This document shows positions 26,959-35,786 of a stretch of DNA of 64,000 bases, piece by piece. The notes beneath the pieces were generated by a model that was not told the origin of the DNA, made no database searches, and saw nothing but the letters and a program-made list of their open reading frames with translations. A program made the position numbers and the translations under genes. Numbering within the stretch: position 1 is the first letter of the stretch; each line of letters opens with the position of its first letter. Source of the DNA: an uncultured Chitinophaga sp. (GTDB taxonomy: Bacteria > Bacteroidota > Bacteroidia > Chitinophagales > Chitinophagaceae); the NCBI RefSeq assembly GCF_902168175.1, contig NZ_CABHOU010000099.1, forward strand, positions 1-64,000. Reading direction: 5' to 3'.

Positions 26959-27360
26959 TTATTTACCGGTAGAAAGGATGTATTTCGCCATCTCTTTCGC
27001 ATCTTCTAAAGGAACATCAGGATGCGGCGTCATAGGAACTTCGCCCCAGTTACCAGTACCACCTTTGATTATTTTGTCTGCCAGCATAGCGATATTCTCT
27101 TCTGTGGCAGGGTATTTCTTAGCTACATCGATGTAAGCAGGGCCTACAAGTTTAAGGTCTACCTTGTGACAGGTAAGGCAGTCTTTAGAAGCGATGAGTG
27201 TTTCACCTTTAGATACTGTCGGAGTTGCCGGGGCTGCTGGAACCTCGTTGGCGGAGATCTTAACTTCGTCGTCCTTTTTTTCTTCTTTCTTTTCACCGCC
27301 GCCGCACGCTGCTACAAACATTGCACTAATAAAAAGCGGTGCTAAAAATTTCTTTGTCAT
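26959..27360 (-). CDS. Class I cytochrome c lipoprotein
   Basis: A small envelope electron carrier of 133 aa. The lipid-attachment Cys is C19 (VAAC), followed by a charged Lys/Glu linker. A haem motif C61-L-T-C64-H65 and probable axial Met M110 (EVPMTPHP) define a c-type cytochrome. The segment LADKIIKGGTGNWGEV is nearly the same as LADKIIKGGGGVWGET in the cytochrome domain of the large fusion protein of this operon. It probably accepts electrons from that dehydrogenase or its partners. Confidence 0.92.
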   Translation of the reverse strand: MTKKFLAPLFISAMFVAACGGGEKKEEKKDDEVKISANEVPAAPATPTVSKGETLIASKDCLTCHKVDLKLVGPAYIDVAKKYPATEENIAMLADKIIKGGTGNWGEVPMTPHPDVPLEDAKEMAKYILSTGK

Positions 27361-27450
27361 GTTGATCGTATTTAATCTTCCTTATTTTTTTACAGGCCGG
27401 GGAAATTACACATTAAATTGAATTCCGGCGAATTCTTTACATAAACGAGA

Positions 27451-27478
27451 AAGTGCCGGGGTTAAATACCCAGCACTT
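27451..27478 (-). terminator. Weak hairpin overlapping the isomerase stop codon
   Basis: AAGTGCCGGG (27451-27460) pairs with CCCAGCACTT (27469-27478) with one C-A mismatch. On the minus strand it overlaps the isomerase stop, so it may attenuate transcription into the cytochrome gene. The U-tract is poor. Confidence 0.35.
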
Positions 27479-28520
27479 TTCTATTAAAAGCCTCATCAGA
27501 GCCGGTTCCGGCGAAATCGTCGAAAGCCTTGTCTGTTACACGAATGATATTGTTCTGGATAAATACGGCACCTTCCTTAGCGCCATCCTCCGGGTGTTTC
27601 ATGCAGCATTCCCACTCCATTACCGCCCAACCGCTGAAGTTGTACTGGGTAAGCTTGGAGAAAACGGCCTTGAAGTCTACCTGCCCATCGCCCAGCGAGC
27701 GGAAACGGCCCGGCCTGTCTATCCAGGACTGGTAACCGCCATACACACCCGAACGGCCGGTAGGGTTGAATTCCGCATCTTTCACATGGAACATACGGAT
27801 CTTTTCGTGGTAGATGTCGATGTATTCGAGGTAATTAAGGCACTGCAACACGAAGTGGCTCGGATCGTACAGTAAACACGCGCGGCTGTGGTTGCCGGTG
27901 GCTTCCAGGAAACGCTCGTAACTCACACCATCATGCAAATCCTCACCCGGATGGATCTCGTAACAAAGGTCTACGCCATTGGCATCGTACTCGTTCAGGA
28001 TAGGTAACCAGCGGTTAGCCAGTTCCTTAAAACCTGTTTCTACAAGACCAGCAGGCCTTTGAGGCCATGGGTAAACGGTTTGCCACAGCAAAGCACCGCT
28101 AAATGTAGCGCTGGCATTGAGGCCCAGGTTGCTGCTGGCTTTCGCCGCATATTTCAGCTGGTTTACCGCCCACTCCGTACGCGCCTTTACATTGGCAGCA
28201 CCACGCAGCTCCGCGGGAGCAAAACCATCAAACAGTTCGTTGTAAGCAGGATGTACCGCTACCAGTTGCCCCTGCAGGTGGGTAGACAGTTCGGTAATTT
28301 CCATACCGGCTTCCTTTACAATCCCCTTTAACTCGTCTGCATAAGTTTTGCTTTCTGCAGCCTGTTTCAGGTCAATGAGGCGGCTGTCCCAGGTAGGAAT
28401 TTGTACCCCTTTGAAACCTAAGCCCGCTGCCCATTTACAAATGTCCTTCAGGTTATTGAAGGGCGCTTTATCGTCCGCAAACTGCGCCAGGAATATACCA
28501 GGACCTTTAATTGTTTTCAT
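27462..28520 (-). CDS. Sugar phosphate isomerase/epimerase (xylose isomerase-like TIM barrel)
   Basis: A cytoplasmic 352-aa AP-endonuclease-2/xylose isomerase-like barrel without signal peptide. Putative metal-ligand motifs are CYEIHPGED, LYDPSHFVLQ, MFHVKDAEFN and AVMEWECC near the C-terminus. Proteins of this family occur beside Gfo/Idh/MocA oxidoreductases and DUF1080 genes, where they isomerise or epimerise keto-sugars. It lies 13 bp after the oxidoreductase gene; the stop codon is within a hairpin. Confidence 0.9.
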   Translation of the reverse strand: MKTIKGPGIFLAQFADDKAPFNNLKDICKWAAGLGFKGVQIPTWDSRLIDLKQAAESKTYADELKGIVKEAGMEITELSTHLQGQLVAVHPAYNELFDGFAPAELRGAANVKARTEWAVNQLKYAAKASSNLGLNASATFSGALLWQTVYPWPQRPAGLVETGFKELANRWLPILNEYDANGVDLCYEIHPGEDLHDGVSYERFLEATGNHSRACLLYDPSHFVLQCLNYLEYIDIYHEKIRMFHVKDAEFNPTGRSGVYGGYQSWIDRPGRFRSLGDGQVDFKAVFSKLTQYNFSGWAVMEWECCMKHPEDGAKEGAVFIQNNIIRVTDKAFDDFAGTGSDEAFNRKVLGI

Positions 28521-28533
28521 GCTACCCTATCTT

Positions 28534-29697
28534 TTATTCGATTTCAAATTTGGTCCATTTCTGCTCGCTGGCCGATGACTTCACCACATTGTCGATAAAG
28601 GCCATACCGCGAATACCTTCTTCCACACCCGGAATATCCAGTGCTTCTTTGGCAGGCTGCGTACCATCGATGCGGGCGCTTAACTGCAGGGCAAAGTTGC
28701 GGTACAGGTTACCGAATGCCTCCAGGTAACCCTCTGGGTGACCGCCCGGCGTACGGGTATTGTGTACGGTGTAGCTGGAAAGGTTACCGAAACCAGTACC
28801 CTGGCGGTAAATCTCCGTTGGCTTGTCAAGCCACCTAACGATAAGCGTATTAGGCTCATGCTGCGACCATTCCAGGCCACCCTTTTCGCCATATATCCTC
28901 ATCTTCAGTGCATTCTCTTCACCGGCGGCTACCTGCGATGCCATTAACACACCGGCAGCACCGTTATCGAATTTCAGCAGTACCGCACCGTCGTCGTCCA
29001 GCGCGCGGCCGTCTACCATAATATTAAGATCTGCGCACAGTTTAGCTACCTGCTGGCCCGATACATATTCGGCCAGGTTAAACGCGTGTGTACCGATATC
29101 ACCGAACGCGCCGCTTTTTCCGCTGCGTTTAGGGTCTGTACGCCATGCCGCCTGGGCGTTACCTTCACGCTCGCTCAGTTTGCTGAGCCAGCCCTGTGGG
29201 TACTCTACCCATACTTTACGGATTTTACCCAGCGCGCCTTCTTTCACCATCTGGCGGGCCTGTTTCACCATCGGGTAACCGGTGTAAGTGTGCGTTAACA
29301 GCAACAGTAAACCAGTTTCCGCTACTTTGGCTTTCAGCTGTTTAGCTTCGTCCAGCGTGAGGGTGATCGGCTTTTCCACCACCACGTTAAATCCTTTGTC
29401 CAAAGCCATCATTGCCGGCTCAAAGTGTGCGAAGTTGGGTGTAACGATGGTGATGAAGTCCAGCCTGTCTTCCGTACGGGCAGCTTCTTTTTCCAGCATT
29501 ACTTTGAAGTCGGTATAAATACGGTCTTCCTGGAGGAACAGGATATGTCCTGATTCCACGGCGATTTCCGGATTAACGCTCAACGCGCCAGCTTTCAGTT
29601 CAATAAGTCCATCCATGTTGGCGGCAATTCTGTGCACGGCTCCGATGAAAGCGTCTTTACCGCCTCCGATCATGCCCATTCTTAATTTACGGTTCAT
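28534..29697 (-). CDS. Gfo/Idh/MocA-family NAD(P)-dependent oxidoreductase
   Basis: A 387-aa cytoplasmic sugar dehydrogenase or reductase. The N-terminal Rossmann fold begins MGMIGGGKDAFIGAVHR, and the family motif EKPITLT follows at about 113-119. The catalytic region has GDIGTHAFNLAEY with the conserved Asp/His pair. There is no Tat signal, unlike secreted relatives. The gene starts 19 bp after the MFS transporter gene. In 3-keto-sugar pathways such enzymes convert between hydroxyl and keto sugars with NAD(P). The substrate is unknown. Confidence 0.92.
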   Translation of the reverse strand: MNRKLRMGMIGGGKDAFIGAVHRIAANMDGLIELKAGALSVNPEIAVESGHILFLQEDRIYTDFKVMLEKEAARTEDRLDFITIVTPNFAHFEPAMMALDKGFNVVVEKPITLTLDEAKQLKAKVAETGLLLLLTHTYTGYPMVKQARQMVKEGALGKIRKVWVEYPQGWLSKLSEREGNAQAAWRTDPKRSGKSGAFGDIGTHAFNLAEYVSGQQVAKLCADLNIMVDGRALDDDGAVLLKFDNGAAGVLMASQVAAGEENALKMRIYGEKGGLEWSQHEPNTLIVRWLDKPTEIYRQGTGFGNLSSYTVHNTRTPGGHPEGYLEAFGNLYRNFALQLSARIDGTQPAKEALDIPGVEEGIRGMAFIDNVVKSSASEQKWTKFEIE

Positions 29698-29716
29698 ATC
29701 TATTGATTCAACTTGT

Positions 29717-30991
29717 TTATGCAGTTTGTAATTGTGGTTTTTGTTTGCCCCTCATATAAAAGAACAAGCCGATGAAGGCCACTACTAATATAATGGGTAT
29801 TATAAGGGTAGCATTCAGTATTTCCGGTCCGGCAACGGCCTGCGCCTGTGCAAAGGCTGTAGCTTCGGTAGTACCCGGCGCGGCAGTGCGGTAAGCATCG
29901 AGGCTGGCACCGGCCGGCAGGTTACGCCCTACTATCCCATCGTAAAAAGAACCCATGAAGTACATGTACACCGATACGGCAAACATGCCCGCTCCACCTA
30001 CAAGATTCATACCCAAAGCACCCGATTTAGGGATATTTTCAGACACGAAACCGATCATCGTAGGCCAGAAGTAAGTAACGCCCAAACCAAAAATAAAGGC
30101 CGCTACAAATATCATATTTCCGGTTGAGTGCCCCAGCAAATATAGTCCAAGCGCCGAAAGAACGGCCGATACCACCAAAACGCCTGTAGGAGCGATACGA
30201 TGGATCAACGGTCCGGCAAAGGCGCGGCCTATGGTTTGTACACCGGCTGTAAGCGCTAAGATAAGAATAGAATTTTCAGTTACGTTCTTCAACAGCACTT
30301 CTATCCACTGACCGGTAAATAATTCTGTGATCGCCGTACCGAACATCATTATAAATATGAAGATGAACAATGGCGAAGCCAATGCCCTGTACATTTCCGA
30401 ATCGCTCACACCGGCCGCCACACGTTCGGTAACCGGGAATTCGAGTTTCATGAACATGTAACCATAAATGAGGGTCGGGATGAGCATGGTAGCCACCTGC
30501 ACCTGCCAGTCAATACCGATTTTGCTGAGCAGGAACACGATTAAAGTACCCACTACAATCCCCCCGGGGAACCAAAGGTGGAAGTGACTGAGTTTCGTTG
30601 TTTTATTATCAGTAAAGATACTGGCTACCAGTGGGTTACAGGCAGCTTCCACCGTACCATTGGCCATACCTATGAACAATGTGGAAATAAATAAACTCCA
30701 GAAACCGGTAGCGGTAATGGTGAGTACGATACCGATAAGGTGCAGTATAAAAGCCCCCATCAGCAGGCGTTTCATACCAATGGCATCCACAATGAAGCCT
30801 CCAATTACCACTGCCAGGGGAAAACCCCAGAAGGCGGTACCTGCCACGATACTTAATTCGCTGACACTTAAATCGAACTTCGCACCCAACTGACCAAGAA
30901 TGCCGGCGCGTATTCCAAAGGAAAGAGAGGTTACCAGCAGGGCAAGACAACTGGCAACAAATAACTTCTGAGGCTGAATCTGTTTTTGCAT
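29717..30991 (-). CDS. MFS sugar transporter
   Basis: A 424-aa inner-membrane major facilitator with about 12 hydrophobic helices. A conserved loop motif after helix 2 reads GGFIVDAIGMKRL. The protein resembles the FHS/sugar-MFS branch found next to Gfo/Idh and isomerase genes. It is the first gene of the operon and would import the keto-sugar or sugar released outside. The insert GRNLPAGASLDAYRT lies in a loop between the last helices. Its ATG is 187 bp from the 33-bp inverted repeat. Confidence 0.9.
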   Translation of the reverse strand: MQKQIQPQKLFVASCLALLVTSLSFGIRAGILGQLGAKFDLSVSELSIVAGTAFWGFPLAVVIGGFIVDAIGMKRLLMGAFILHLIGIVLTITATGFWSLFISTLFIGMANGTVEAACNPLVASIFTDNKTTKLSHFHLWFPGGIVVGTLIVFLLSKIGIDWQVQVATMLIPTLIYGYMFMKLEFPVTERVAAGVSDSEMYRALASPLFIFIFIMMFGTAITELFTGQWIEVLLKNVTENSILILALTAGVQTIGRAFAGPLIHRIAPTGVLVVSAVLSALGLYLLGHSTGNMIFVAAFIFGLGVTYFWPTMIGFVSENIPKSGALGMNLVGGAGMFAVSVYMYFMGSFYDGIVGRNLPAGASLDAYRTAAPGTTEATAFAQAQAVAGPEILNATLIIPIILVVAFIGLFFYMRGKQKPQLQTA

Positions 30992-31177
30992 ACACGTGAG
31001 AATTTTAGATAGTAATACGATTTACTGAAAAGTTGGAACCTTTAAATATAGAAAAACATTTTTCATATTCTCAGCCTTTTTATAAGCACCAACCATCAAG
31101 TATCTCGCCCCCATCAACGCTCTGGCGCTTATTTCAAAACTAAAAATGGGGTTACCGGCGGTAGTAATACTGACCAG

Positions 31178-31210
31178 GCCGCCGTTGTGTCACTCCCTTC
31201 AGCGGCAGTA
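31178..31210 (+). repeat. Left arm of a 33-bp perfect inverted repeat
   Basis: Begins GCCGCCGTTGTGTCACTC and ends CGGCAGTA. Its exact reverse complement is at 31634-31666, 423 bp away. Sequence identity ends sharply at both edges. No target-site duplication was seen. Confidence 0.9.
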
Positions 31211-31307
31211 CCAAACTGAGCTAATCATTCAATTCATTGCTTTTCAATGTGCTGTCATCAATTAACAGACGTACCTCCTTCGGACATCCTTGTCACATCA
31301 TTGTCAG

Positions 31308-31414
31308 TTGATCCGTATTTGATCCGTATCTGATCCGTATATAACCCGTATATAATCCGTATCTATATAGATACGGGTTATATATGGATCAACTACGGTT
31401 TGCTAACGGATGTT
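31308..31414. repeat. Fold-back array of 11-bp units (copy 1)
   Basis: Five consecutive 11-bp units (31308-31362: TTGATCCGTAT twice, CTGATCCGTAT, ATAACCCGTAT, ATAATCCGTAT), a centre CTATATAG (31363-31370), then inverted units ATACGGGTTAT, ATATGGATCAA, CTACGGTTTGC and TAACGGATGTT (31371-31414), the last two degenerate. The same consensus and centre occur at 62642-62737. Confidence 0.9.
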
Positions 31415-31444
31415 GCTACAAGAATCCTTAAAGGGAGTAAGGTA

Positions 31445-31620
31445 AAGCGAAGGATGCGTAGACGCTGAGACATGATTTAGGGTGCGAGGGGCATTTTGCG
31501 ACGGGTGATTTAGTTACGGTGAAGTAAGTAGGAAGTATGCTGAGAGTAGGGAGAAGCGGAGGGTGAGCGGACGGTAAGACATGATTTGGGTGGCGAGGGG
31601 GTGTTTGCGACAGGTAAATA
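31445..31620 (+). repeat. Imperfect direct repeat of about 70 bp
   Basis: Two copies, about 31445-31510 and 31554-31620, are offset by 109 bp. Both contain AGACATGATTT and a downstream TTTGCGAC, in purine-rich sequence. They lie inside the inverted-repeat interval. Mutual identity looks about three quarters by eye. Confidence 0.65.
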
Positions 31621-31633
31621 AGATGAGTAGTGT

Positions 31634-31666
31634 TACTGCCGCTGAAGGGAGTGACACAACGGCGGC
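31634..31666 (-). repeat. Right arm of the 33-bp perfect inverted repeat
   Basis: Begins TACTGCCGCTGAAGGGAG and ends CGGCGGC. It is the exact reverse complement of 31178-31210 and lies 49 bp before the ATG of the next gene. Confidence 0.9.
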
Positions 31667-31715
31667 TGAATAGCCTGTAAATAGCTGGTAAAAAAGTCTT
31701 ATTTTAGCGCCAGCA

Positions 31716-32201
31716 ATGAGACCTACGTTCATACTTTACCTAGCCATCGGCGTTTTCTTTTTGCCCGTCTGTACGAGTCAAGCGCAGGCCGGGGAAATAG
31801 AAGCTGCGTTCATGCGGGTGATGGAAAGCATTGAACATGGCGACTTTGAAGCGTTCCGTAAACTTCAGGTAACAGAGGCCGACCAGGACCCATCGCTGTT
31901 AAAAAGCCGGTTCGACCAGATCGTTGCCTATTACCAGCGTTACCGCTCCGGCGAAAGCAAAGTGGAGTTCCGGAAAGGCAATATGCCGGTGGAACTTGAC
32001 CAAAAGCTGGTACAGGTCCGCTTTTTCGAGGGACGTGATAGCTACAACGCTTACCCAGACCTCTTCCCCGCACAATCTCCTCTTTATATAATTGAACCTT
32101 CGATCGTTTCGATGCCTGTAGTTATCAGGCACCCACGGCAGATCGAACAGCATGGCCACGATAAAAGCCACCCCACCCGCGCAGGCCCCAACCAGGCTTA
32201 A
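31716..32201 (+). CDS. Small secreted protein of unknown function
   Basis: A 161-aa protein with signal peptide (1-25, ending SQAQA) and a mature domain that looks coding (EAAFMRVMESIEHGDFEAF, then LKSRFDQIVAYYQRYRSG). It resembles small NTF2-like or DUF4878-like exported proteins only loosely. The last 30 residues (from RHPRQIEQ) are low in structure and His-rich. It lies 49 bp downstream of an inverted-repeat arm, so its expression could depend on that segment. I do not recognise the family. Confidence 0.6.
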   Translation: MRPTFILYLAIGVFFLPVCTSQAQAGEIEAAFMRVMESIEHGDFEAFRKLQVTEADQDPSLLKSRFDQIVAYYQRYRSGESKVEFRKGNMPVELDQKLVQVRFFEGRDSYNAYPDLFPAQSPLYIIEPSIVSMPVVIRHPRQIEQHGHDKSHPTRAGPNQA

Positions 32202-32262
32202 CCAACGCCCGAAACATCGGACTTACCCATGTAAAAGCAGGCAAATTTTGTCAGTCAACAGC

Positions 32263-32303
32263 AGCCCGAATGGGCAGGTTTAGCACGATCGTCCGGGCTT
32301 TTT
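32263..32303 (+). terminator. Possible terminator after the small secreted protein
   Basis: AGCCCG (32263-32268) pairs with CGGGCT (32294-32299) around a long loop, followed by TTTTT. A shorter competing hairpin GCCC-GAAT-GGGC lies inside. Confidence 0.4.
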
Positions 32304-32456
32304 AGCGTAATTTTACGCTCCCTTCCGCCAACATGGCATACCATTTTTCTGCGCACAGTATTTGACTGGAAGCGACAATGCGGAGAAATGCTGTATATTG
32401 GCGCCTCGGCAAAAAAGTAAAATAATAATTGATTCATACGTAACTAATCATCAAAC

Positions 32457-35400
32457 ATGTTAGGTTTTTTAACAAAGCTTTTCGGAGGTAATAAATCTGA
32501 TCGCGATATCAAGGTTATCCTTCCCTTAGTGAAACAGGTGAACGAGGAATACGAGAAGCTGCAATCCCTGCCTATCGACGACCTCAGACATAAAACAGTA
32601 GAATTCCGTGAAAGAATAAAGGCGCATCTCGCGGGTATTGACGCCCAGATAGCTGATAAAAAGGCTGCTGCCGACGGTATGGAAGATGTTTCTCAGAAAG
32701 ATGCCATCTACCAGGAAATTGACAAGCTGATAAAAGAGCGCGACAAACAAATTGAAGAAGTGCTGGAATCGTTGCTGCCCGAGGCTTTTGCCACGGTGAA
32801 AGCAACAGCGGCCCGCTTAAAAGATAATACAGAACTTACCGTAACGGCCACCGACCTCGATCGTCAGCTGGCGGTTAAACGCGAATATGTAACCATCAAC
32901 GGGAACCAGGCCACCTGGAAAAACAAGTGGCTGGCAGCCGGCAGCGAAGTAACCTGGAACATGGTACACTACGATGTTCAGCTGATCGGTGGTGCCGTAT
33001 TACATAGCGGTAAAATTTCCGAAATGGCTACGGGTGAAGGTAAAACCCTGGTATCTACCCTGCCTGCGTACCTCAACGCCCTTGCCGGCGAAGGTGTACA
33101 CATCGTAACCGTGAACGACTACCTGGCCCGCCGTGACTCCGAGTGGAACGGCCCCCTGTTCGAGTTCCTGGGTATTACCGTAGACTGTATCGACAAACAC
33201 CAGCCTAACAGCGCGGAACGCCGCACTGCCTACATGGCCGACATCGTATACGGTACCAACAACGAATTTGGTTTCGACTACCTCCGCGATAACATGGTGC
33301 ACAGTCCGGAAGAAATGGTGCAACGTAAACATCATTTCGCGATGGTGGATGAGGTGGATAGCGTGTTGATCGATGATGCGCGTACCCCGCTGATCATCTC
33401 CGGCCCTATCCCACGCGGCGACGAGCAGGAGTTCCATGCACTGAAACCACGCATCCAGCGCCTGGTAGATGAGCAGAAGAAAGTAACCAACCAATTCCTG
33501 ATAGAAGCTAAAAAACTGATCGCAGAAGGTAAAGACGATCCTAAAACAGGCGGTATGGCGCTGATGCGCGCATGGCGTGGTTTACCGAAAAGCAGTGCCC
33601 TTATTAAATACCTGAGCGAACCAGGTATTAAAGTACTTCAGCAAAAAGCAGAGAACTATTACATTGCCGACCACCAGCGCGAAATGCCTAAAGTGGACGA
33701 GCAATTGTATTTCTATATCGACGAAAAAAACAACAGCGTAGATCTTACGGATAAAGGTATTGCACTGATTACCCAGGGTGGTGAAGACCCACACTTCTTC
33801 GTAATGCCGGACGTTGGTTCTGAACTCGCAGAGATCGACAAACTCGACATTCCTGCTGAAGAAAAACTGCACCGCAAAGACACGCTGATGCAGGACTTTG
33901 CGCTTAAATCAGAACGTATCCACTCCGTACAGCAGCTGTTAAAAGCATATACGCTGTTCGATAAAGACGTGGAATATGTAGTGATGGACGGTAAAGTGAA
34001 AATCGTAGATGAACAAACAGGTCGTATACTGGACGGCCGTCGTTACTCCGACGGTTTACACCAGGCGATTGAAGCCAAGGAAAACGTAAAAGTGGAAGCT
34101 GCTACGCAAACCTTTGCTACCATTACCTTACAGAACTACTTCCGTATGTACCACAAGCTGGCCGGTATGACCGGTACCGCTACAACAGAAGCAGGTGAGT
34201 TCTGGCAGATTTACAAACTGGACGTGGTAACCATCCCCACCAACCTGCCTATTACCCGTAAGGACAGTGAAGACCTGGTATACAAAACAAAACGTGATAA
34301 GTACAAAGCTGTAATAGAAGAAATTAAGCAAATGCAGGCCGCTGGCCGCCCGGTACTGGTAGGTACTACCTCCGTAGAGGTGTCCGAACTGCTGGGTAAA
34401 ATGCTCACTTTCGAGAAAGTGCCGCACAACGTATTGAACGCCAAACAGCACGCCCGTGAAGCACAGATCGTAGCCGAAGCAGGTTTGCCAGGCGCGGTGA
34501 CCATTGCCACCAACATGGCAGGCCGTGGTACGGACATTAAGCTGGGCCCCGGCGTTAAAGAAGCAGGTGGTTTGGCTATTATTGGTACAGAGCGTCATGA
34601 AAGCCGCCGTGTAGACCGCCAGTTACGTGGTCGTGCAGGCCGCCAGGGCGACCCCGGTACATCACAGTTCTTTGTATCACTCGAAGACGACCTGATGCGC
34701 ATGTTCGGTTCCGACCGTATTGCATCGCTGATGGACCGTATGGGTTATAAAGAAGGCGAGGTAATTCAGCACAGCATGATTACCCGTTCTATTGAAAGAG
34801 CGCAGAAGAAAGTAGAAGAAAATAACTTCGGCATCCGTAAACGCCTGCTGGAGTATGACGACGTAATGAACAAGCAGCGTACCGTGATTTACGCCAAACG
34901 TAACCACGCCCTGTTTGGCGACCGCCTCGCTATCGACATCGACAACGCTTTCTTCGAAGTGGCACAAAACATCATTACCACACACCGTGAAGCCGGCGAC
35001 TACGAAGCCTTCAAACTGGACGTGATCATGAACTTCGCGGTAGATACTTCTATCTCCCATGAAGAGTTCTCGAAAGATCCTGTGGCGAACGTAGCAGAGA
35101 AATTATACGGAGAAGCAGTACATACATACCACCGCAAAACACAGGAAATCGCGCATAACATGATGCCGGTTATTAAAAAACTGTTTGCAGAACAAGGTCA
35201 TATGATCGAGAACATTTCCGTTCCGTTTACCGATGGCCGTAAAGGTATTAATGTACTGGCAGGCCTGAAGAAGATCGTTGATACAGAAGGTAAAGAAACC
35301 ATCAATGCACTGGAGCGCAGCATTACACTGGCGCTGATAGACGAAGCATGGAAAGAACACCTGCGTGCGATGGACGATCTGAAACAATCGGTACAAAGCG

Positions 35401-35786
35401 CCGTGTACGAGCAAAAAGACCCGCTGCTGATCTACAAGTTCGAGGCCTTTAACCTGTTCAAACAAATGGACGGTGAAACCAGCCGCGATATCGTATCCTT
35501 CCTTTGTAAAGCCGGCATCCCAATGCAGGAGCGCGAAGAAGAAGATATCCAGATCCGCGAAGGCAGGGAAGAAAAAACCGACATGAGCAAAATGCGCGCA
35601 AGTCACCAGGAGTTCGATGAGCCGCAGCCATCTAAAGCACCGCAGCAGCAGCAGTACCAGAACGAGTACGCCGACGAACCGTTGCGCCAGGACCCTGTGC
35701 GTGTTGGACCGAGAGTAGGCCGTAACGATCCTTGTCCATGCGGAAGCGGTAAGAAGTACAAACAGTGCCATGGTAAAGACCTTTAA
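32457..35786 (+). CDS. secA: Preprotein translocase ATPase SecA
   Basis: The motor ATPase that drives proteins through SecYEG. Clear SecA blocks are the Walker A region [17 protein letters not shown] (near 188-204), [12 protein letters not shown], Walker [20 protein letters not shown] (near 298-316), [38 protein letters not shown], and the C-terminal zinc motif [14 protein letters not shown]. At 1109 aa it is longer than the E. coli protein (901 aa), as is usual in Bacteroidota, with an extra N-terminal coiled segment. The stop overlaps the next start codon by one base. Confidence 0.98.
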   Translation: MLGFLTKLFGGNKSDRDIKVILPLVKQVNEEYEKLQSLPIDDLRHKTVEFRERIKAHLAGIDAQIADKKAAADGMEDVSQKDAIYQEIDKLIKERDKQIEEVLESLLPEAFATVKATAARLKDNTELTVTATDLDRQLAVKREYVTINGNQATWKNKWLAAGSEVTWNMVHYDVQLIGGAVLHSGKISEMATGEGKTLVSTLPAYLNALAGEGVHIVTVNDYLARRDSEWNGPLFEFLGITVDCIDKHQPNSAERRTAYMADIVYGTNNEFGFDYLRDNMVHSPEEMVQRKHHFAMVDEVDSVLIDDARTPLIISGPIPRGDEQEFHALKPRIQRLVDEQKKVTNQFLIEAKKLIAEGKDDPKTGGMALMRAWRGLPKSSALIKYLSEPGIKVLQQKAENYYIADHQREMPKVDEQLYFYIDEKNNSVDLTDKGIALITQGGEDPHFFVMPDVGSELAEIDKLDIPAEEKLHRKDTLMQDFALKSERIHSVQQLLKAYTLFDKDVEYVVMDGKVKIVDEQTGRILDGRRYSDGLHQAIEAKENVKVEAATQTFATITLQNYFRMYHKLAGMTGTATTEAGEFWQIYKLDVVTIPTNLPITRKDSEDLVYKTKRDKYKAVIEEIKQMQAAGRPVLVGTTSVEVSELLGKMLTFEKVPHNVLNAKQHAREAQIVAEAGLPGAVTIATNMAGRGTDIKLGPGVKEAGGLAIIGTERHESRRVDRQLRGRAGRQGDPGTSQFFVSLEDDLMRMFGSDRIASLMDRMGYKEGEVIQHSMITRSIERAQKKVEENNFGIRKRLLEYDDVMNKQRTVIYAKRNHALFGDRLAIDIDNAFFEVAQNIITTHREAGDYEAFKLDVIMNFAVDTSISHEEFSKDPVANVAEKLYGEAVHTYHRKTQEIAHNMMPVIKKLFAEQGHMIENISVPFTDGRKGINVLAGLKKIVDTEGKETINALERSITLALIDEAWKEHLRAMDDLKQSVQSAVYEQKDPLLIYKFEAFNLFKQMDGETSRDIVSFLCKAGIPMQEREEEDIQIREGREEKTDMSKMRASHQEFDEPQPSKAPQQQQYQNEYADEPLRQDPVRVGPRVGRNDPCPCGSGKKYKQCHGKDL

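Larger units (their letters stand above)
30992..31715. other. 724-bp gene-free interval with inverted and tandem repeats
   Basis: No credible gene was found between the MFS operon (minus) and the small secreted protein (plus). The interval carries a 33-bp perfect inverted repeat, a fold-back array of 11-bp units, and an imperfect direct repeat of about 70 bp, listed separately. A minus-strand frame at 31514-31732 is judged to be noise. Confidence 0.85.

Noticed and set aside
31167-31677. Target-site duplication around the 33-bp inverted repeat
   Set aside because: The flanks (ending CCAG on the left, beginning TGAA on the right) are not repeats of each other, so recent transposition is not supported.
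31514-31732. A 72-codon minus-strand open frame in the inverted-repeat segment
   Set aside because: It overlaps the repeat arm and the start of the next gene, and no protein-like features are present.
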